From NCBI GenBank assembly GCA_023418315.1, contig JAEZZY010000040.1, positions 62,001 through 126,000 on the forward strand: a stretch of 64,000 bases of DNA, read 5' to 3'. Made by a program: the position numbers and the translations under genes. This DNA is from Bacteroidota bacterium (GTDB lineage Bacteria > Bacteroidota > Bacteroidia > Chitinophagales > Chitinophagaceae). Below the pieces are notes generated by a model, which worked only from the letters and a program-made list of their open reading frames with translations, was not told the DNA's origin and searched no databases. Below are positions 7,662-18,151 of this stretch, piece by piece. Positions within the stretch are counted from its first letter, which is position 1; every line of letters starts with the position of its first letter.

Positions 7662-8785
7662 ATATTATAATTGTTGGTTCGGCGCATCCGCTACGTGGTG
7701 GCGGGATTTCTACCTTTAATGAAAGAATGGCGGAGAAATTGCAAAGTGCAGGAAATACCGTTACGATTTATTCTTTTTCTTTACAATACCCTTCTTTTTT
7801 ATTCCCCGGCAAATCGCAATTTACTGACGAACCTGCTCCTAAAGGTTTAAAAATAAAATCAGTTATTAACTCCATCAATCCATTTAACTGGATAAAAGTA
7901 GGCAGAGAAATAAAACGTGCGAAACCTGATCTTATCATTACCAGATACTGGCTTCCCTTCATGGGACCTTGTTTGGGTACCATCCTGAGAATAGTAAAGA
8001 AAAATAAACATACACAAATCATTTCCGTACTGGACAATGTGATACCGCATGAAAAACGACCGGGAGATAAAGTGTTTACCAGCTATTTTTTAAAGCCGGT
8101 AGATGCTTTTCTTTCTATGAGCAAAGAGGTATTGAAAGACTTGCGCACATTCACCGATAAAAAAGCCGTTTTTTCTCCGCATCCTTTGTATGATAATTAT
8201 GATGCAGCAGTATCAAAAGAAGAAGCTTGTACAAAACTGGGGCTGCCGACTGATGCAAAATATCTGTTGTTTTTTGGGTTCATCCGCAAATACAAAGGTC
8301 TGGATTTATTGTTGGAGGCAATGAATGATGAACGTATCCGTGCTAAAAATCTAAAATTGATAATAGCCGGCGAGTTTTACGAAGAAAGAGAAGTGTATGA
8401 CCAATTGATTGCAACCTATGCTTTACAGGATTGTGTAAAATTGTTTACAGAATTTATTCCGAACGATGAAGTACGTTATTATTTTTCTGCTGTAGATGTA
8501 GTCGTTCAACCCTATAAAAGTGCTACACAAAGCGGCATCACACAGATTGCTTATCATTTTGAAAAACCTATGATTGTAACGCGTGTAGGTGGTCTTCCGG
8601 AAGTAGTGCCTGATGGAAAAGTAGGCTATGTAGCAGAGCCTGAGGCAGCAAGTATAGCCGATGCCATTGTTCGGTTTTATGAAACGGAATTGCCGGATAT
8701 GTTACAGAATATTTTAGAAGAAAAAAGAAAATATAGTTGGGAAGTGTTTATAGAACGTTTGTTAGGGTTGCTGAAAGTAAATTAA
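7658..8785 (+). CDS. Glycosyltransferase family 4
   Basis: The 375-residue protein has the GT-B fold pattern. The N-terminal half begins MNIIIVGSAHPLRGGGIST, with the glycine-rich acceptor loop. The C-terminal half has the donor-binding LLFFGFIRKYKGLDLLLEA and an EX7E-like stretch around QPYKSATQSGITQIAYHFEKPM. It should transfer a nucleotide-activated sugar with retention of configuration, at the cytoplasmic face. It overlaps the nucleotidyltransferase gene by 4 bp (ATGA), suggesting that one makes the donor the other uses. It is far from the large polysaccharide locus and may serve a different glycan. Confidence 0.8.
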   Translation: MNIIIVGSAHPLRGGGISTFNERMAEKLQSAGNTVTIYSFSLQYPSFLFPGKSQFTDEPAPKGLKIKSVINSINPFNWIKVGREIKRAKPDLIITRYWLPFMGPCLGTILRIVKKNKHTQIISVLDNVIPHEKRPGDKVFTSYFLKPVDAFLSMSKEVLKDLRTFTDKKAVFSPHPLYDNYDAAVSKEEACTKLGLPTDAKYLLFFGFIRKYKGLDLLLEAMNDERIRAKNLKLIIAGEFYEEREVYDQLIATYALQDCVKLFTEFIPNDEVRYYFSAVDVVVQPYKSATQSGITQIAYHFEKPMIVTRVGGLPEVVPDGKVGYVAEPEAASIADAIVRFYETELPDMLQNILEEKRKYSWEVFIERLLGLLKVN

Positions 8786-8868
8786 CATTCCCTATATTTT
8801 TTCTCTGTACAAACGGAAGCACACTCAACTCCTTCTCCTTTGGGATTTCCTCCCTATGGGATTAATTA

Positions 8869-11800
8869 TTGGAGTTATTTTTGCATGATTATTTTACAAA
8901 ACCAAATTCACGGCTGAAGCGTTTTCTGAAAATAACACGTAACCTCCTGCTCGGCATCGCCGGGTTGATAGCGCTTGCCTTTATTTTAATCAACCTCACA
9001 CCCGTTCAAAATTATCTGGTACGAAAAGCCACCGCCGTCTTAAGCGAAAAACTAAAAACCAAAGTAACCATCAGGCATGTGCGTATTGACCTGCTCAACC
9101 GTGCTTTGCTGCAAGGCGTGTATGTGGAAGACCGTGCCGGCGATACCCTGCTCTATGCCGGTGAGCTGAGCGCTCGCATTACCGACTGGTTTTTCCTGAA
9201 AAAACAAATTCCCGTCATTAGCTATGCAGGTTTGCAAGACGCGTACATACACCTATACCGCACCACAAAATCGGATGAATGGAATTATCAGTTCGTCATA
9301 GATGCTTTCGCCACCGGGCCTTCCACCACTCCAAAAAAGCATACGGAATTTGAGCTTGACCTGGAAAAAATAAAATTAGCTAAGGTGCGCTTCCACATGG
9401 ATGATGCTTGGGCCGGGATAGATTATGATATAGATATAGGCAAGTTGGTACTGGATGCCGATGAAGTGGATCTTAAAAAGAAAACGGTAGCGATAAATGT
9501 GGTGGATCTGGAAAAAGCACTGGTGCACATCCGCGACTATGAAACCGCCGAAGGCTATGTGCGCAAGCCCAGAACCAAAGCCATAGACACTACTCCTTTC
9601 AATAAAGGCAACTGGCTGCTCAGCGCTAAAAAGCTGTCGCTGGAAGATTGCCGTTTTGTGATGAACACCACTACGCGGCCTGCCTATCCCCACGAGTTTG
9701 ACCCGCAGCACATGGATGTTTCTTCTATTGATTTGCTGGCGGAAGATCTTCGTATTGACATGGATACTCTTACGGGCGCTCTAAAACATTTTTCTGCCAA
9801 AGAACGGAGCGGTTTTGTAGTAACCAAATTAGCTGCCGATGTGAGCGTTTCGCCCAATGCGTCTATTTGCAACAATCTTTTCATCCAGACCCCGCGAAGC
9901 AAAATACACCGCTACTATGCCATGCACTACGAACGCTTCCCGGATTTTGAAGATTATGTGAACAAAGTAGTGATGGTAGGCGATTTTAAAAACGCTGTGG
10001 TAGATTATAGGGATGTAGCTTATTTTGCTCCGGCGCTGCGGGATGTACCGGCTATTCTTTCGGTAAACGGAAAAATAGAAGGCTCTGTGGACAGCCTGGC
10101 AGGGAAGAACCTGAAGATTACCGATGGCAATTCCCGTCTGCTGGGCGACCTTTCTATGACGGGCTTGCCGGATATAGAAAAGACCTTTATTCATTTTCAA
10201 AACGGAGAAATTTATACCAATAAAAAAGCGGGCTATAAATATTTTCCGGGGCTGCGCAATTTCCGCACGATGGATCTGGACAAGCTCAGCTATATCCATT
10301 ATAAAGGCAATTTCATAGGCTATATAGACCGTTTTGCGGCGAAGGGTGTGCTGCATACGGCGCTGGGCTCCGTTACGTCTGATGTGCAGCTCACACTGCC
10401 CGATATGGATGCGAATAAGGCGGTCTATACCGGTACGGTTTCTTCCGCTTCGCTGGATGTGGGCGCTTTGTTTCGTCAGCCCGATTTTGGAAAAATAGCC
10501 TTGAGTGTGAAAGTGGATGGCCGCGCATTTGACCCTGTAAATGCAGCCGTAAACCTGGATGGCGACATCAGCAGCCTGGAATTTAACGGATATACCTATA
10601 CGGACATCAATGCCGTAGGAACGCTTGCCCAAAAGAAATTTGAAGGAAAGCTGCTCATCAATGATCCGAACCTGGCACTGGCTTTCTATGGAAATGCGGA
10701 TTTCAGCCAGCCTCAGTTGCAGCTCAATGCTACTGCCAACCTGCTGAGCAGTAATTTGAAAGCATTGAATTTTACTAAGGATTCCATCACGGCTGTAGCC
10801 GATTTCGACCTCAACTATGTAGGCAATACGCTGGATGAATTTACCGGCTATGCCAAGCTGTATAACGTCAATATAAAAAGAGACAACAACCGGCTGGATG
10901 TGGATTCCGTTTATCTGCAATCGGCAAATACGGGCAACGGAAAAGAGCTGAAACTGGAAAGCAATTTTGCCGCTGCAAGCATTAAAGGAAAATACCTGCT
11001 TTCCCGGCTGCCTTACTCAGTGCAGTACTATATTTCCGGCTATTTGCCCAATTATATTGTAGCGCCTACGCAATATGCTCCCGATCAGGATATCGTATTT
11101 CATATCGAAACCCGGCAAATGGACAGCCTGCTGGCAGTGGTGCTTCCGCAGCTCAGCGGCTTTAGCAACAGCGTGATGGACGGCGCTTTGAATACAAATG
11201 CCCAGCAGCTTACCTTCCATGCCACCGTTCCCTATGGAGTGATAAGCGGCGTGGAAATGAACCGGGCTATGGTAAACGCAACCGGCAATTTTAACGAACT
11301 GAAACTGACTGCCGAATCGGAGCAGCTAAGTGTGGGAGAAGATGCGATAATGGCATCGGTAAAAGCCACCACCACCTTAGGGAATGATTCGCTCAGCTTT
11401 GCCATCGCTACCCGTTCGGAAGGAGCCTACGGCACCGCCAATATCAACGGGAAAGCCTATGCGCGCGGCGATTCTTTGTACCTGAGCCTGGCGCCTTCCG
11501 ATTTTTATCTGAATGACAGCAAATGGGATATTCCGGCAAACAACCAATTTGTATTTTCCAAAAACTATTTATTCATCCGCAATCTCTATCTGCAATCCGG
11601 CGCGGAAGAAATAGCGGTGAACAGCTATAATGAATCGGTAGATCAGGCAATAGCTATTCAGGTGAAAAATTTTGACCTCACCATGCTCGGCAATCTCGCC
11701 GATATAGCGGCTTATCAACCTAAAGGAACGGTGAACGGAGCAATCGTTTTAAAAAACTTATACCGCGGTCTGCAAGTGGAAAGCCGGCTTATAGCCGACC

Positions 11801-13701
11801 AGGTATTGTTTGGCGCAGATACCATCGGCACGGTACATCTTTTCGGCGGCTATGATGCGGATAAAAAAATTATTTCCTTAGAATCCCAAAGCGGTATCTA
11901 CAGGGATGGCGCATCGCTGAAAACAAGCGGAAGCATTTCCCTGGACAGCACGAACAACCAGGCGCTCAATGGAGTGATACGCTTTGACAATGCCGAGGTG
12001 AACTGGATACGGCCGTTAGTGAGCGATTTGCTTAGTAATATGAGCGGTAAAATGAACGGAGCCATAACGATTGGCGGTTCTGCACAACGCCCGGATGTGA
12101 GCGGATCGGTAAAACTGACCCAAGCGGCAACAAGGATAGATGTGATCGGCACTTACTACCGCATACCGGAAGCCACCATTACGGTAGATAATGAAGCCAT
12201 TCACTTCGGTAACATCATCCTTATAGACGCGCATGAAAACACGGCTACCCTTACCGGCGGCATGCGGCATGAACGATTTCGCAATCTCCGTTTCAACCGG
12301 GTGCAGGTTACTTCTCCCAAATTTGAAGTCATCAACCTTACCGAGCATGAAAGCAACGGCTTCTATGGAAATCTGATTGCCAATGTAACCTCGCTCACCG
12401 TTTCCGGTACGGTGGATGACATCCGCATGAACATCCGCGCTACGCCCGCCGATGAATCCCATATCTTCATTCCGGTGCAATCGGGCACAGACCTAAGTAC
12501 CTATAGCTATATCACTTTTAAGCAATATGGCGACGAAGAGCAGGAAGTAAAAAAGAAAAAGAAAAACAAATTTTCGCTGACCCTTACGGGAGATATGAAT
12601 CCGCTGGCGCAGCTCACCATTGTGCTGGACCCTGCCACCGGCGACCTTATCAACGGACGCGGCAACGGCAACATTACCCTCAGCCTGCCCGCCGATGAGG
12701 ATATGAAAATGTATGGCAATTATGAATTGGAAGAAGGCGATTATACCTTCACGTTCCGAAAACTGTTTTTTGTCCGAACCTTTAAAATCAATCAGGGCAG
12801 CCGTATTTCCTTCAACGGGCCTTTTGCCAATACCAACCTGAATATTGACGGAGTCTATGCTTCCAGAGTGCGGCTTTCGGACCTGCTGACCGACCAGGAA
12901 AAAGAACAGATAAAAGGCAGCCCCGAGTGGACGGAAACCAACGCAAGGCAGGATGTTCATATCTTACTGAACATGAAAGGCTCTCTTGAAGAACCGGTAT
13001 TGAATTTCAAACTGGATATTGATAAACGCTTCGACGGAACGGTAGTTGCCGGTAAAATAGCACGCCTCAATCTTATCTATTCCGAACTTTTTGACCAGGT
13101 GGCTTCGCTTTTGCTGGTGGGCACGTTCATTCCTACGGGAGGGCTGCTGGCAACCAATACCAACGCCGCACTGAGCAACAATGTAGGCGAAGTGCTGTCT
13201 AGTACTTTTTCTTCCCAGCTCACCAATATGATGAGCAAGCTGCTGAACGACCCAAGCCTGGCTATCGAACTCCGGTACAATACCTACAGCTATAACGCCC
13301 TTGACGGCAGCTCGGCAAGCGGATTGAACAGAAATGAAGTATCGCTGGGCATCAAAAAGAATTTTCTGAAAGACAGGCTGATTGTAGAAGTAGGCAGCGC
13401 CTATGACTGGGGCAGACCTACCGCTACTAATTCCAGCACGGGCAACCTGAACCTCGCCGGCGACTTCCGGGCGCAATACCTGCTCACCGAAGACGGACGG
13501 GTGCGCCTGAACGCATTTAACACTACCAACTATGATGTGCTTTACAACAACAACCTGAACCGGCGCGGCGTGGGTATTTCTTACAGACGCTCCTTCAACA
13601 ACCTGGGTGAGTTTTTCAGCAAAGCCTATAAACCGCCTACAAAACAGCAATTGAAAGACTCCGTGCAAAGCAAAACCGAAAATAATGCAGGTACGTTTTA
13701 A
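8869..13701 (+). CDS. TamB-like translocation/assembly protein (DUF490)
   Basis: A 1610-residue inner-membrane-anchored protein of the AsmA/TamB family. These proteins span the periplasm as a long beta-groove and are linked to outer-membrane protein insertion and lipid transport. A single membrane helix is near residues 24-42 (LLLGIAGLIALAFILINLT), followed by an AsmA-like start (KVTIRHVRIDLL). The C-terminal ~450 residues carry the DUF490 pattern, with GNYELEEGDYTF and FFVRTFKINQGSRISF. There is no in-frame ATG near the start. The frame opens at 8866 after a TAA, and TTG at 8869 is the first possible initiator (a second TTG is at 8881). It ends 7 bp from the convergent permease. A tamA-like partner is not visible. 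Confidence 0.85.
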   Translation: MELFLHDYFTKPNSRLKRFLKITRNLLLGIAGLIALAFILINLTPVQNYLVRKATAVLSEKLKTKVTIRHVRIDLLNRALLQGVYVEDRAGDTLLYAGELSARITDWFFLKKQIPVISYAGLQDAYIHLYRTTKSDEWNYQFVIDAFATGPSTTPKKHTEFELDLEKIKLAKVRFHMDDAWAGIDYDIDIGKLVLDADEVDLKKKTVAINVVDLEKALVHIRDYETAEGYVRKPRTKAIDTTPFNKGNWLLSAKKLSLEDCRFVMNTTTRPAYPHEFDPQHMDVSSIDLLAEDLRIDMDTLTGALKHFSAKERSGFVVTKLAADVSVSPNASICNNLFIQTPRSKIHRYYAMHYERFPDFEDYVNKVVMVGDFKNAVVDYRDVAYFAPALRDVPAILSVNGKIEGSVDSLAGKNLKITDGNSRLLGDLSMTGLPDIEKTFIHFQNGEIYTNKKAGYKYFPGLRNFRTMDLDKLSYIHYKGNFIGYIDRFAAKGVLHTALGSVTSDVQLTLPDMDANKAVYTGTVSSASLDVGALFRQPDFGKIALSVKVDGRAFDPVNAAVNLDGDISSLEFNGYTYTDINAVGTLAQKKFEGKLLINDPNLALAFYGNADFSQPQLQLNATANLLSSNLKALNFTKDSITAVADFDLNYVGNTLDEFTGYAKLYNVNIKRDNNRLDVDSVYLQSANTGNGKELKLESNFAAASIKGKYLLSRLPYSVQYYISGYLPNYIVAPTQYAPDQDIVFHIETRQMDSLLAVVLPQLSGFSNSVMDGALNTNAQQLTFHATVPYGVISGVEMNRAMVNATGNFNELKLTAESEQLSVGEDAIMASVKATTTLGNDSLSFAIATRSEGAYGTANINGKAYARGDSLYLSLAPSDFYLNDSKWDIPANNQFVFSKNYLFIRNLYLQSGAEEIAVNSYNESVDQAIAIQVKNFDLTMLGNLADIAAYQPKGTVNGAIVLKNLYRGLQVESRLIADQVLFGADTIGTVHLFGGYDADKKIISLESQSGIYRDGASLKTSGSISLDSTNNQALNGVIRFDNAEVNWIRPLVSDLLSNMSGKMNGAITIGGSAQRPDVSGSVKLTQAATRIDVIGTYYRIPEATITVDNEAIHFGNIILIDAHENTATLTGGMRHERFRNLRFNRVQVTSPKFEVINLTEHESNGFYGNLIANVTSLTVSGTVDDIRMNIRATPADESHIFIPVQSGTDLSTYSYITFKQYGDEEQEVKKKKKNKFSLTLTGDMNPLAQLTIVLDPATGDLINGRGNGNITLSLPADEDMKMYGNYELEEGDYTFTFRKLFFVRTFKINQGSRISFNGPFANTNLNIDGVYASRVRLSDLLTDQEKEQIKGSPEWTETNARQDVHILLNMKGSLEEPVLNFKLDIDKRFDGTVVAGKIARLNLIYSELFDQVASLLLVGTFIPTGGLLATNTNAALSNNVGEVLSSTFSSQLTNMMSKLLNDPSLAIELRYNTYSYNALDGSSASGLNRNEVSLGIKKNFLKDRLIVEVGSAYDWGRPTATNSSTGNLNLAGDFRAQYLLTEDGRVRLNAFNTTNYDVLYNNNLNRRGVGISYRRSFNNLGEFFSKAYKPPTKQQLKDSVQSKTENNAGTF

Positions 13702-13708
13702 TCCTTTG

Positions 13709-15184
13709 TCATTTCCTCAGTTTACTATGCTTGGCCCCATAGCCGAAATAGATAATAAACCCTAAGGCCAGCCATACAAACAACCGAAGCCAGTTTTCCC
13801 AGCCCAAGCCAAATATCATGGCTCCGCAGGAGAGAATGCCTAAGATAGGAACAAGCGGCACCCAGGGCGTTTTAAATTCCCTTTTCAAATCCGGCGCTGT
13901 TTTTCTGAGAATAATTACCGCAGTGCATACCAGCATAAAAGCGAAGAGCGTGCCGATGCTCGTCATGTGCCCCACCACATCGCCGGGTACGAAAGCGGCA
14001 AATAAACCTACTAAAATCAGGATGACCATATTGCCTTTATAGGGCGTTTTAAACCTGGGATGCACCGTTGAAAAAACCTGCGGCAGCAAACCATCGCGGC
14101 TCATGGAATAAAATACGCGGCTTTGCCCCAGCAGCATCACTAAGATCACAGACGAAAAACCGGCTAAGATGGCTACCGTTACCGATTTGCTGAGCCAGCT
14201 ATAGGTGGCGGGCATACCCTCTTGTATAGCTGCCACTACCGAAGCCTCACCGCCTTTGTTCGGGTCTCTGAAAAATTCTAAAGGCGCTAAGCCCGTGAGC
14301 ACATGAGAGAAAAGAATGTATAATGCCGTACAAATAATGAGTGATCCTAAAATACCCATAGGCATGGCCTTCTTAGGGTTTTTGGTCTCCTGAGCGGCGG
14401 TACTCACCGCATCAAAACCGATAAAGGCGAAGAACACCGTACCCGCTGCGCCAAGAATGCCCATGATGCCGCCAAAATTATAGGTAACGCCCTGATGATC
14501 GGTATAGGTGCTCGGCTCGGGAATATAAGGAGTGTGGTAAGCAGGATTGATATAGCCCCATCCTAAAATGATAATGATGATTACAATGGCCACCTTCACG
14601 ATGACGATGACGGTATTTACAAAACTCGATTCCTGAATCCCTCTGATGAGCAAAAGGCTCATGAGCGTTACAATGCCTAAGGCCGGTAAATTGATAATGC
14701 CCGACACGCCTGCCGATGAGGTTTGAAACGGCGAATGGCACCATTCATAAGGAATAGGGTTAGCATGCAGTACCTCAATGAGGAAATTATTAAGGTATTC
14801 GCTCCAGGCAATGCCTACGGTAGCCGCACCCACTGCATATTCCAGCACCAAATCCCAGCCGATGATCCACGCCAGCAATTCCCCCATTGTGGCATAGGTA
14901 TAAGTATAAGCGCTTCCCGAAATAGGAATGGAAGAAGATAATTCCGCATAGCACAAACCGGCAAAAGCACAGCCTATGGCAGCTATTAAAAACCCGATGG
15001 TAACGGAAGGACCGGCATTCTGCGCAGCAGCGGCAGCAGTTCGTACAAACAGACCGGCACCTATGATGGCTCCGATCCCCAACGCAATCAATCCCCATCC
15101 GGTAAGCGTTCTTTTTAATCCTTTCTCAGACTCATCGGCTTCTGCCAAAAGCAGTTGTAATGGCTTGCGTTTAAATAGACCCAT
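13709..15184 (-). CDS. APC-family amino acid permease (cationic amino acid type)
   Basis: A 491-residue integral membrane transporter with about 12-13 hydrophobic helices. The first helix has LIALGIGAIIGAGLFV, the substrate-binding broken helix typical of the amino acid-polyamine-organocation family. A second signature is FFAFIGFDAVSTAAQETKNP in helix 6. The arrangement resembles bacterial YfnA/CAT-type permeases that import amino acids with protons. The start is taken as ATG 15184 (MGLFKRKPLQ), since the ten residues available upstream (from 15214) are not typical. It is convergent with the TamB-like gene and stands alone; no regulatory site was recognised. Confidence 0.85.
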   Translation of the reverse strand: MGLFKRKPLQLLLAEADESEKGLKRTLTGWGLIALGIGAIIGAGLFVRTAAAAAQNAGPSVTIGFLIAAIGCAFAGLCYAELSSSIPISGSAYTYTYATMGELLAWIIGWDLVLEYAVGAATVGIAWSEYLNNFLIEVLHANPIPYEWCHSPFQTSSAGVSGIINLPALGIVTLMSLLLIRGIQESSFVNTVIVIVKVAIVIIIIILGWGYINPAYHTPYIPEPSTYTDHQGVTYNFGGIMGILGAAGTVFFAFIGFDAVSTAAQETKNPKKAMPMGILGSLIICTALYILFSHVLTGLAPLEFFRDPNKGGEASVVAAIQEGMPATYSWLSKSVTVAILAGFSSVILVMLLGQSRVFYSMSRDGLLPQVFSTVHPRFKTPYKGNMVILILVGLFAAFVPGDVVGHMTSIGTLFAFMLVCTAVIILRKTAPDLKREFKTPWVPLVPILGILSCGAMIFGLGWENWLRLFVWLALGFIIYFGYGAKHSKLRK

Positions 15185-15348
15185 GTGAATATCAAATTGT
15201 ATAGTGGCTTCCAAACTAATAATTAAATACCGTATCTACAAACCTGCTATGTGATTTTTGTCTTGTGCATAGGGAAAGTAATCTCTTTGTAAATGTTACA
15301 AAAATTGAAAATCTCCGATTCCCATTCTGAAAACTTACGGTTTTGAAT

Positions 15349-15356
15349 TAGGTTTG
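15349..15356 (+). promoter_or_regulatory. -7 promoter element of the 15361 gene
   Basis: TAGGTTTG, matching TAnnTTTG, four bases before the ATG at 15361. No convincing -33 TTG was found. If used, the transcript is leaderless or nearly so. Confidence 0.45.
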
Positions 15357-15360
15357 GCAG

Positions 15361-16089
15361 ATGATATGCCGTCGCTCTATCAGCTACTTTTTGTTTCTGC
15401 CGCTTCTTCTTGCTTCCTCTATTTTTTCAACAGCGCAGACTGCCTTACCCGATTTGCAAGCTACTTCGCAGAAAGGCATCAATGTGCTGAGCTGGCTTTG
15501 TCAATACGAAGGCATTAAATCCATAGCCGTGCAACGCAGCCACGACAGCATCTACAACTACACTACCATCGGCTATGTGAAAGATACTAAGAAAGGCGTA
15601 CAAGGCTATGTGGACGGGCATCCGCTGCCGGGAAATAATTTTTACCGCCTTTATATCGCATTCAACTCCGACCTTACCTGGTACAGCAACCGTATCAAAA
15701 TATATATAGATAGCAGCCAGCTCATGCAAAAAGCCGTGTTGCCGCCTAACGATTCCTTGCAGAAAATGCTCAATACTTCCCTTACCGATGGCGAAAATTC
15801 TATCAACACCTCCGCCATTACTTCTTATACCTATACCCGTTCGCAGTATATTTTCACCAATCCGTTTACCGGGCATATCAATATAGAACTACCGGATGAT
15901 ATGAACCCCAAAGATGTGTATTCTATAAAATTCTTCAATCAGGAAAATGTCCAGATTTTTGAAGTGCCTAAGGTATCCGAGCAATCGGTGATTTTAGATA
16001 AACGGAATTTTCAACGCAAAGGATTGTACAAATTTGAACTGCTGAAGAATGCCAAACTTTTGGAAAGCGGTTTTGTTACGATTTACTAA
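15361..16089 (+). CDS. Secreted protein with T9SS sorting-like C-terminus, unknown function
   Basis: The 242-residue product starts with a clear signal peptide (basic MICRRSISYF, then a hydrophobic LFLPLLLASSIF, then cleavage near FSTAQTA). The middle (about 30-110) looks like a fibronectin type III-like strand pattern (INVLSWLCQYEG, IAVQRSHDS, NNFYRLYI), a common spacer in secreted Bacteroidota proteins. The last ~80 residues (FTNPFTGHINIELP to FVTIY) resemble a type IX sorting domain but lack the usual NP-G-R core, so the assignment is weak. No enzyme motif is seen. It probably acts at the cell surface. Neighbours give no hint. Confidence 0.65.
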   Translation: MICRRSISYFLFLPLLLASSIFSTAQTALPDLQATSQKGINVLSWLCQYEGIKSIAVQRSHDSIYNYTTIGYVKDTKKGVQGYVDGHPLPGNNFYRLYIAFNSDLTWYSNRIKIYIDSSQLMQKAVLPPNDSLQKMLNTSLTDGENSINTSAITSYTYTRSQYIFTNPFTGHINIELPDDMNPKDVYSIKFFNQENVQIFEVPKVSEQSVILDKRNFQRKGLYKFELLKNAKLLESGFVTIY

Positions 16090-16237
16090 TGGAGTAGGAG
16101 TGGGCAGTTTTTTATTTCAGTAGGTGCCCGTTTTCGGTTTCGCCTATTTTTCAGCAATTATTTTTATTTATCTGAGAAAAGGATAAAAATGAAATGCTCC
16201 TGTTTTATTTAGCTATTTCTCTCCTCCATAAAACCGT

Positions 16238-16245
16238 TACCTTTG
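16238..16245 (+). promoter_or_regulatory. korA -7 promoter element
   Basis: TACCTTTG, a full match to TAnnTTTG, about 39 bp before the korA ATG. It gives a short leader. Confidence 0.55.
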
Positions 16246-16284
16246 CACATCTTTTTTATTTATTAATCAGTTTCTGATAATAGC

Positions 16285-18129
16285 ATGAGTGTTCCTACAC
16301 AGGTAGTAGAAGACGTGGTGATTAAGTTTGCAGGCGACAGTGGAGATGGTATGCAGCTCACCGGTTCTCAGTTCACCAATAATACAGCGCTTATAGGCAA
16401 CGACCTTTCCACCTTTCCCGATTTTCCCGCAGAGATAAGGGCGCCGCAAGGTACGTTGCCCGGTGTAAGCGGTTTTCAATTGCGTTTTTCCAGCAACAGC
16501 ATTTTCACCCCCGGTGATGTATGTGATGTGCTGGTGGCTATGAATGCCGCCGCATTAAAAGTAAACCTGAAAGCCTTAAAACCCGGTGGTATCATTATCG
16601 TAGATACAAATGGCTTTGATGCGAAAAACCTGCGCTTAGCCAACTATCCCGCAGACGGCAATCCTTTGGAAAACGACTCGCTCAGCGGCTATGAAGTCCA
16701 TAAAATAGACATCACCAAGCTGACGCGTGAAGCGCTCAAAGACATTCAGATGGGGGTGAAGGAAAAAGACCGTGCTAAAAATATGTTTGTCCTCGGCTTC
16801 CTCTACTGGCTTTACAACCGGGACATGACAAGTACGCTTTCTTTTCTGCAAGATAAATTTTCCAAAAAACCGGACATTCTCGAGAGCAACATCCGCTCGC
16901 TGAAAGCAGGCTATAACTATGGCGATACCGTAGAAGCCTTCATGACACGCTACAAAGTAGAGAAGGCAAAATTAGCACCCGGAAAATACAGAAACATCAC
17001 CGGCAATACGGCGCTGGCTTACGGTTTGATTGCGGCTGCCGAGCGTGCACATTTGCCTATGTTCTTAGGTACTTATCCCATCACGCCGGCATCGGATATT
17101 TTGCATGAGCTTTCCCGGCACAAACAATTCGGTATCCGCACCTTTCAGGCGGAAGATGAAATCGCCGGTATTTCCTCCGCTATTGGCGCTGCCTATGGCG
17201 GTTGTTTAGGCGTAACCACCACCTCGGGCCCAGGTATGGCGCTCAAAACAGAAGCCATGGGACTGGCAGTGATGCTGGAAATCCCGCTTGTAATCATCAA
17301 CATACAACGCGGCGGACCTTCCACCGGATTGCCTACCAAAACCGAACAAAGCGACTTGCTGCAAGCCTACTACGGACGTAATGGAGAATGCCCCATGCCG
17401 GTTATCTCCGCAAGCACTCCCAGCGATTGCTTTGACGCGGTATATGAAGCCGTACGCATCGCATTGAAACACATGACACCGGTTATCTTTCTAAGCGATG
17501 GCTATATAGCCAATGGCGCAGAGCCCTGGCTTTTTCCCAAAGCCGAAGACTTACCCGGAATCAGTGTGCAGTTTAAAAATGAACCGGTAGAAGGAGCCGA
17601 AAAATTCCTGCCCTATAAAAGAGATGAAAACCTGGTACGCGAATGGGCAGTACCCGGCACCAAAGGATTGGAACACCGCATAGGCGGGCTGGAAAAAGAA
17701 GACCTCACGGGCAATGTATCTTACGACCCCGACAACCATCAGCACATGGTGAAAACAAGGCAAGCCAAGGTGGACAAAATTGCCGACTATATTCCGTTGC
17801 AAACCTTAGACAGCGGTCCGGAGCAAGGCGATGTACTCGTTCTCGGATGGGGCTCTACCTATGGCGCCATCAAAACGGCAGTAGCGCTTTTACAATCAAG
17901 AGGGAAGGCGGTTGCCCATGCACATCTGCGCCATCTGCGACCCTTCCCCAAAAACCTGGGCGAGCTGCTCCGTGCCTATAAACAGGTATTGATACCGGAG
18001 ATCAACAACGGACAGTTGATAAAAATCATCCGCGAGCAATACCTTATAGATGCCAAAGGCTATAATAAAATAAAAGGAACACCTATGACCCGCACGGAAT
18101 TGGTGGAAGCGATAGAGGCATTGCTGTAA
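16285..18129 (+). CDS. korA: 2-oxoacid:ferredoxin oxidoreductase, fused gamma/alpha subunit
   Basis: A 614-residue fusion of the gamma domain (about 1-190, starting VIKFAGDSGDGMQLTG) and the alpha domain (from about 215, with YPITPASDILHELSR and TTTSGPGMALKTEA) of a 2-oxoglutarate-type ferredoxin oxidoreductase. The enzyme oxidatively decarboxylates a 2-oxoacid to its acyl-CoA and reduces ferredoxin. The partner beta subunit (KorB), which holds thiamine diphosphate and an iron-sulfur cluster, normally follows directly; here the next 500 bp contain only repeats and a gene fragment. The family and subunit are clear. 2-Oxoglutarate as substrate is inferred from the usual role of this fused form in Bacteroidota. 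Confidence 0.88.
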   Translation: MSVPTQVVEDVVIKFAGDSGDGMQLTGSQFTNNTALIGNDLSTFPDFPAEIRAPQGTLPGVSGFQLRFSSNSIFTPGDVCDVLVAMNAAALKVNLKALKPGGIIIVDTNGFDAKNLRLANYPADGNPLENDSLSGYEVHKIDITKLTREALKDIQMGVKEKDRAKNMFVLGFLYWLYNRDMTSTLSFLQDKFSKKPDILESNIRSLKAGYNYGDTVEAFMTRYKVEKAKLAPGKYRNITGNTALAYGLIAAAERAHLPMFLGTYPITPASDILHELSRHKQFGIRTFQAEDEIAGISSAIGAAYGGCLGVTTTSGPGMALKTEAMGLAVMLEIPLVIINIQRGGPSTGLPTKTEQSDLLQAYYGRNGECPMPVISASTPSDCFDAVYEAVRIALKHMTPVIFLSDGYIANGAEPWLFPKAEDLPGISVQFKNEPVEGAEKFLPYKRDENLVREWAVPGTKGLEHRIGGLEKEDLTGNVSYDPDNHQHMVKTRQAKVDKIADYIPLQTLDSGPEQGDVLVLGWGSTYGAIKTAVALLQSRGKAVAHAHLRHLRPFPKNLGELLRAYKQVLIPEINNGQLIKIIREQYLIDAKGYNKIKGTPMTRTELVEAIEALL

Positions 18130-18151
18130 CGGAAAAATTGTTTGCTTTTTT

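Noticed and set aside
9829..10920. 363-codon open frame on the minus strand
   Set aside because: Lies wholly antisense to the TamB-like gene and has low-complexity, family-free sequence; a shadow of the real frame.
12964..13668. 234-codon minus-strand frame
   Set aside because: Antisense to the DUF490 part of the TamB-like gene; no recognisable motif.
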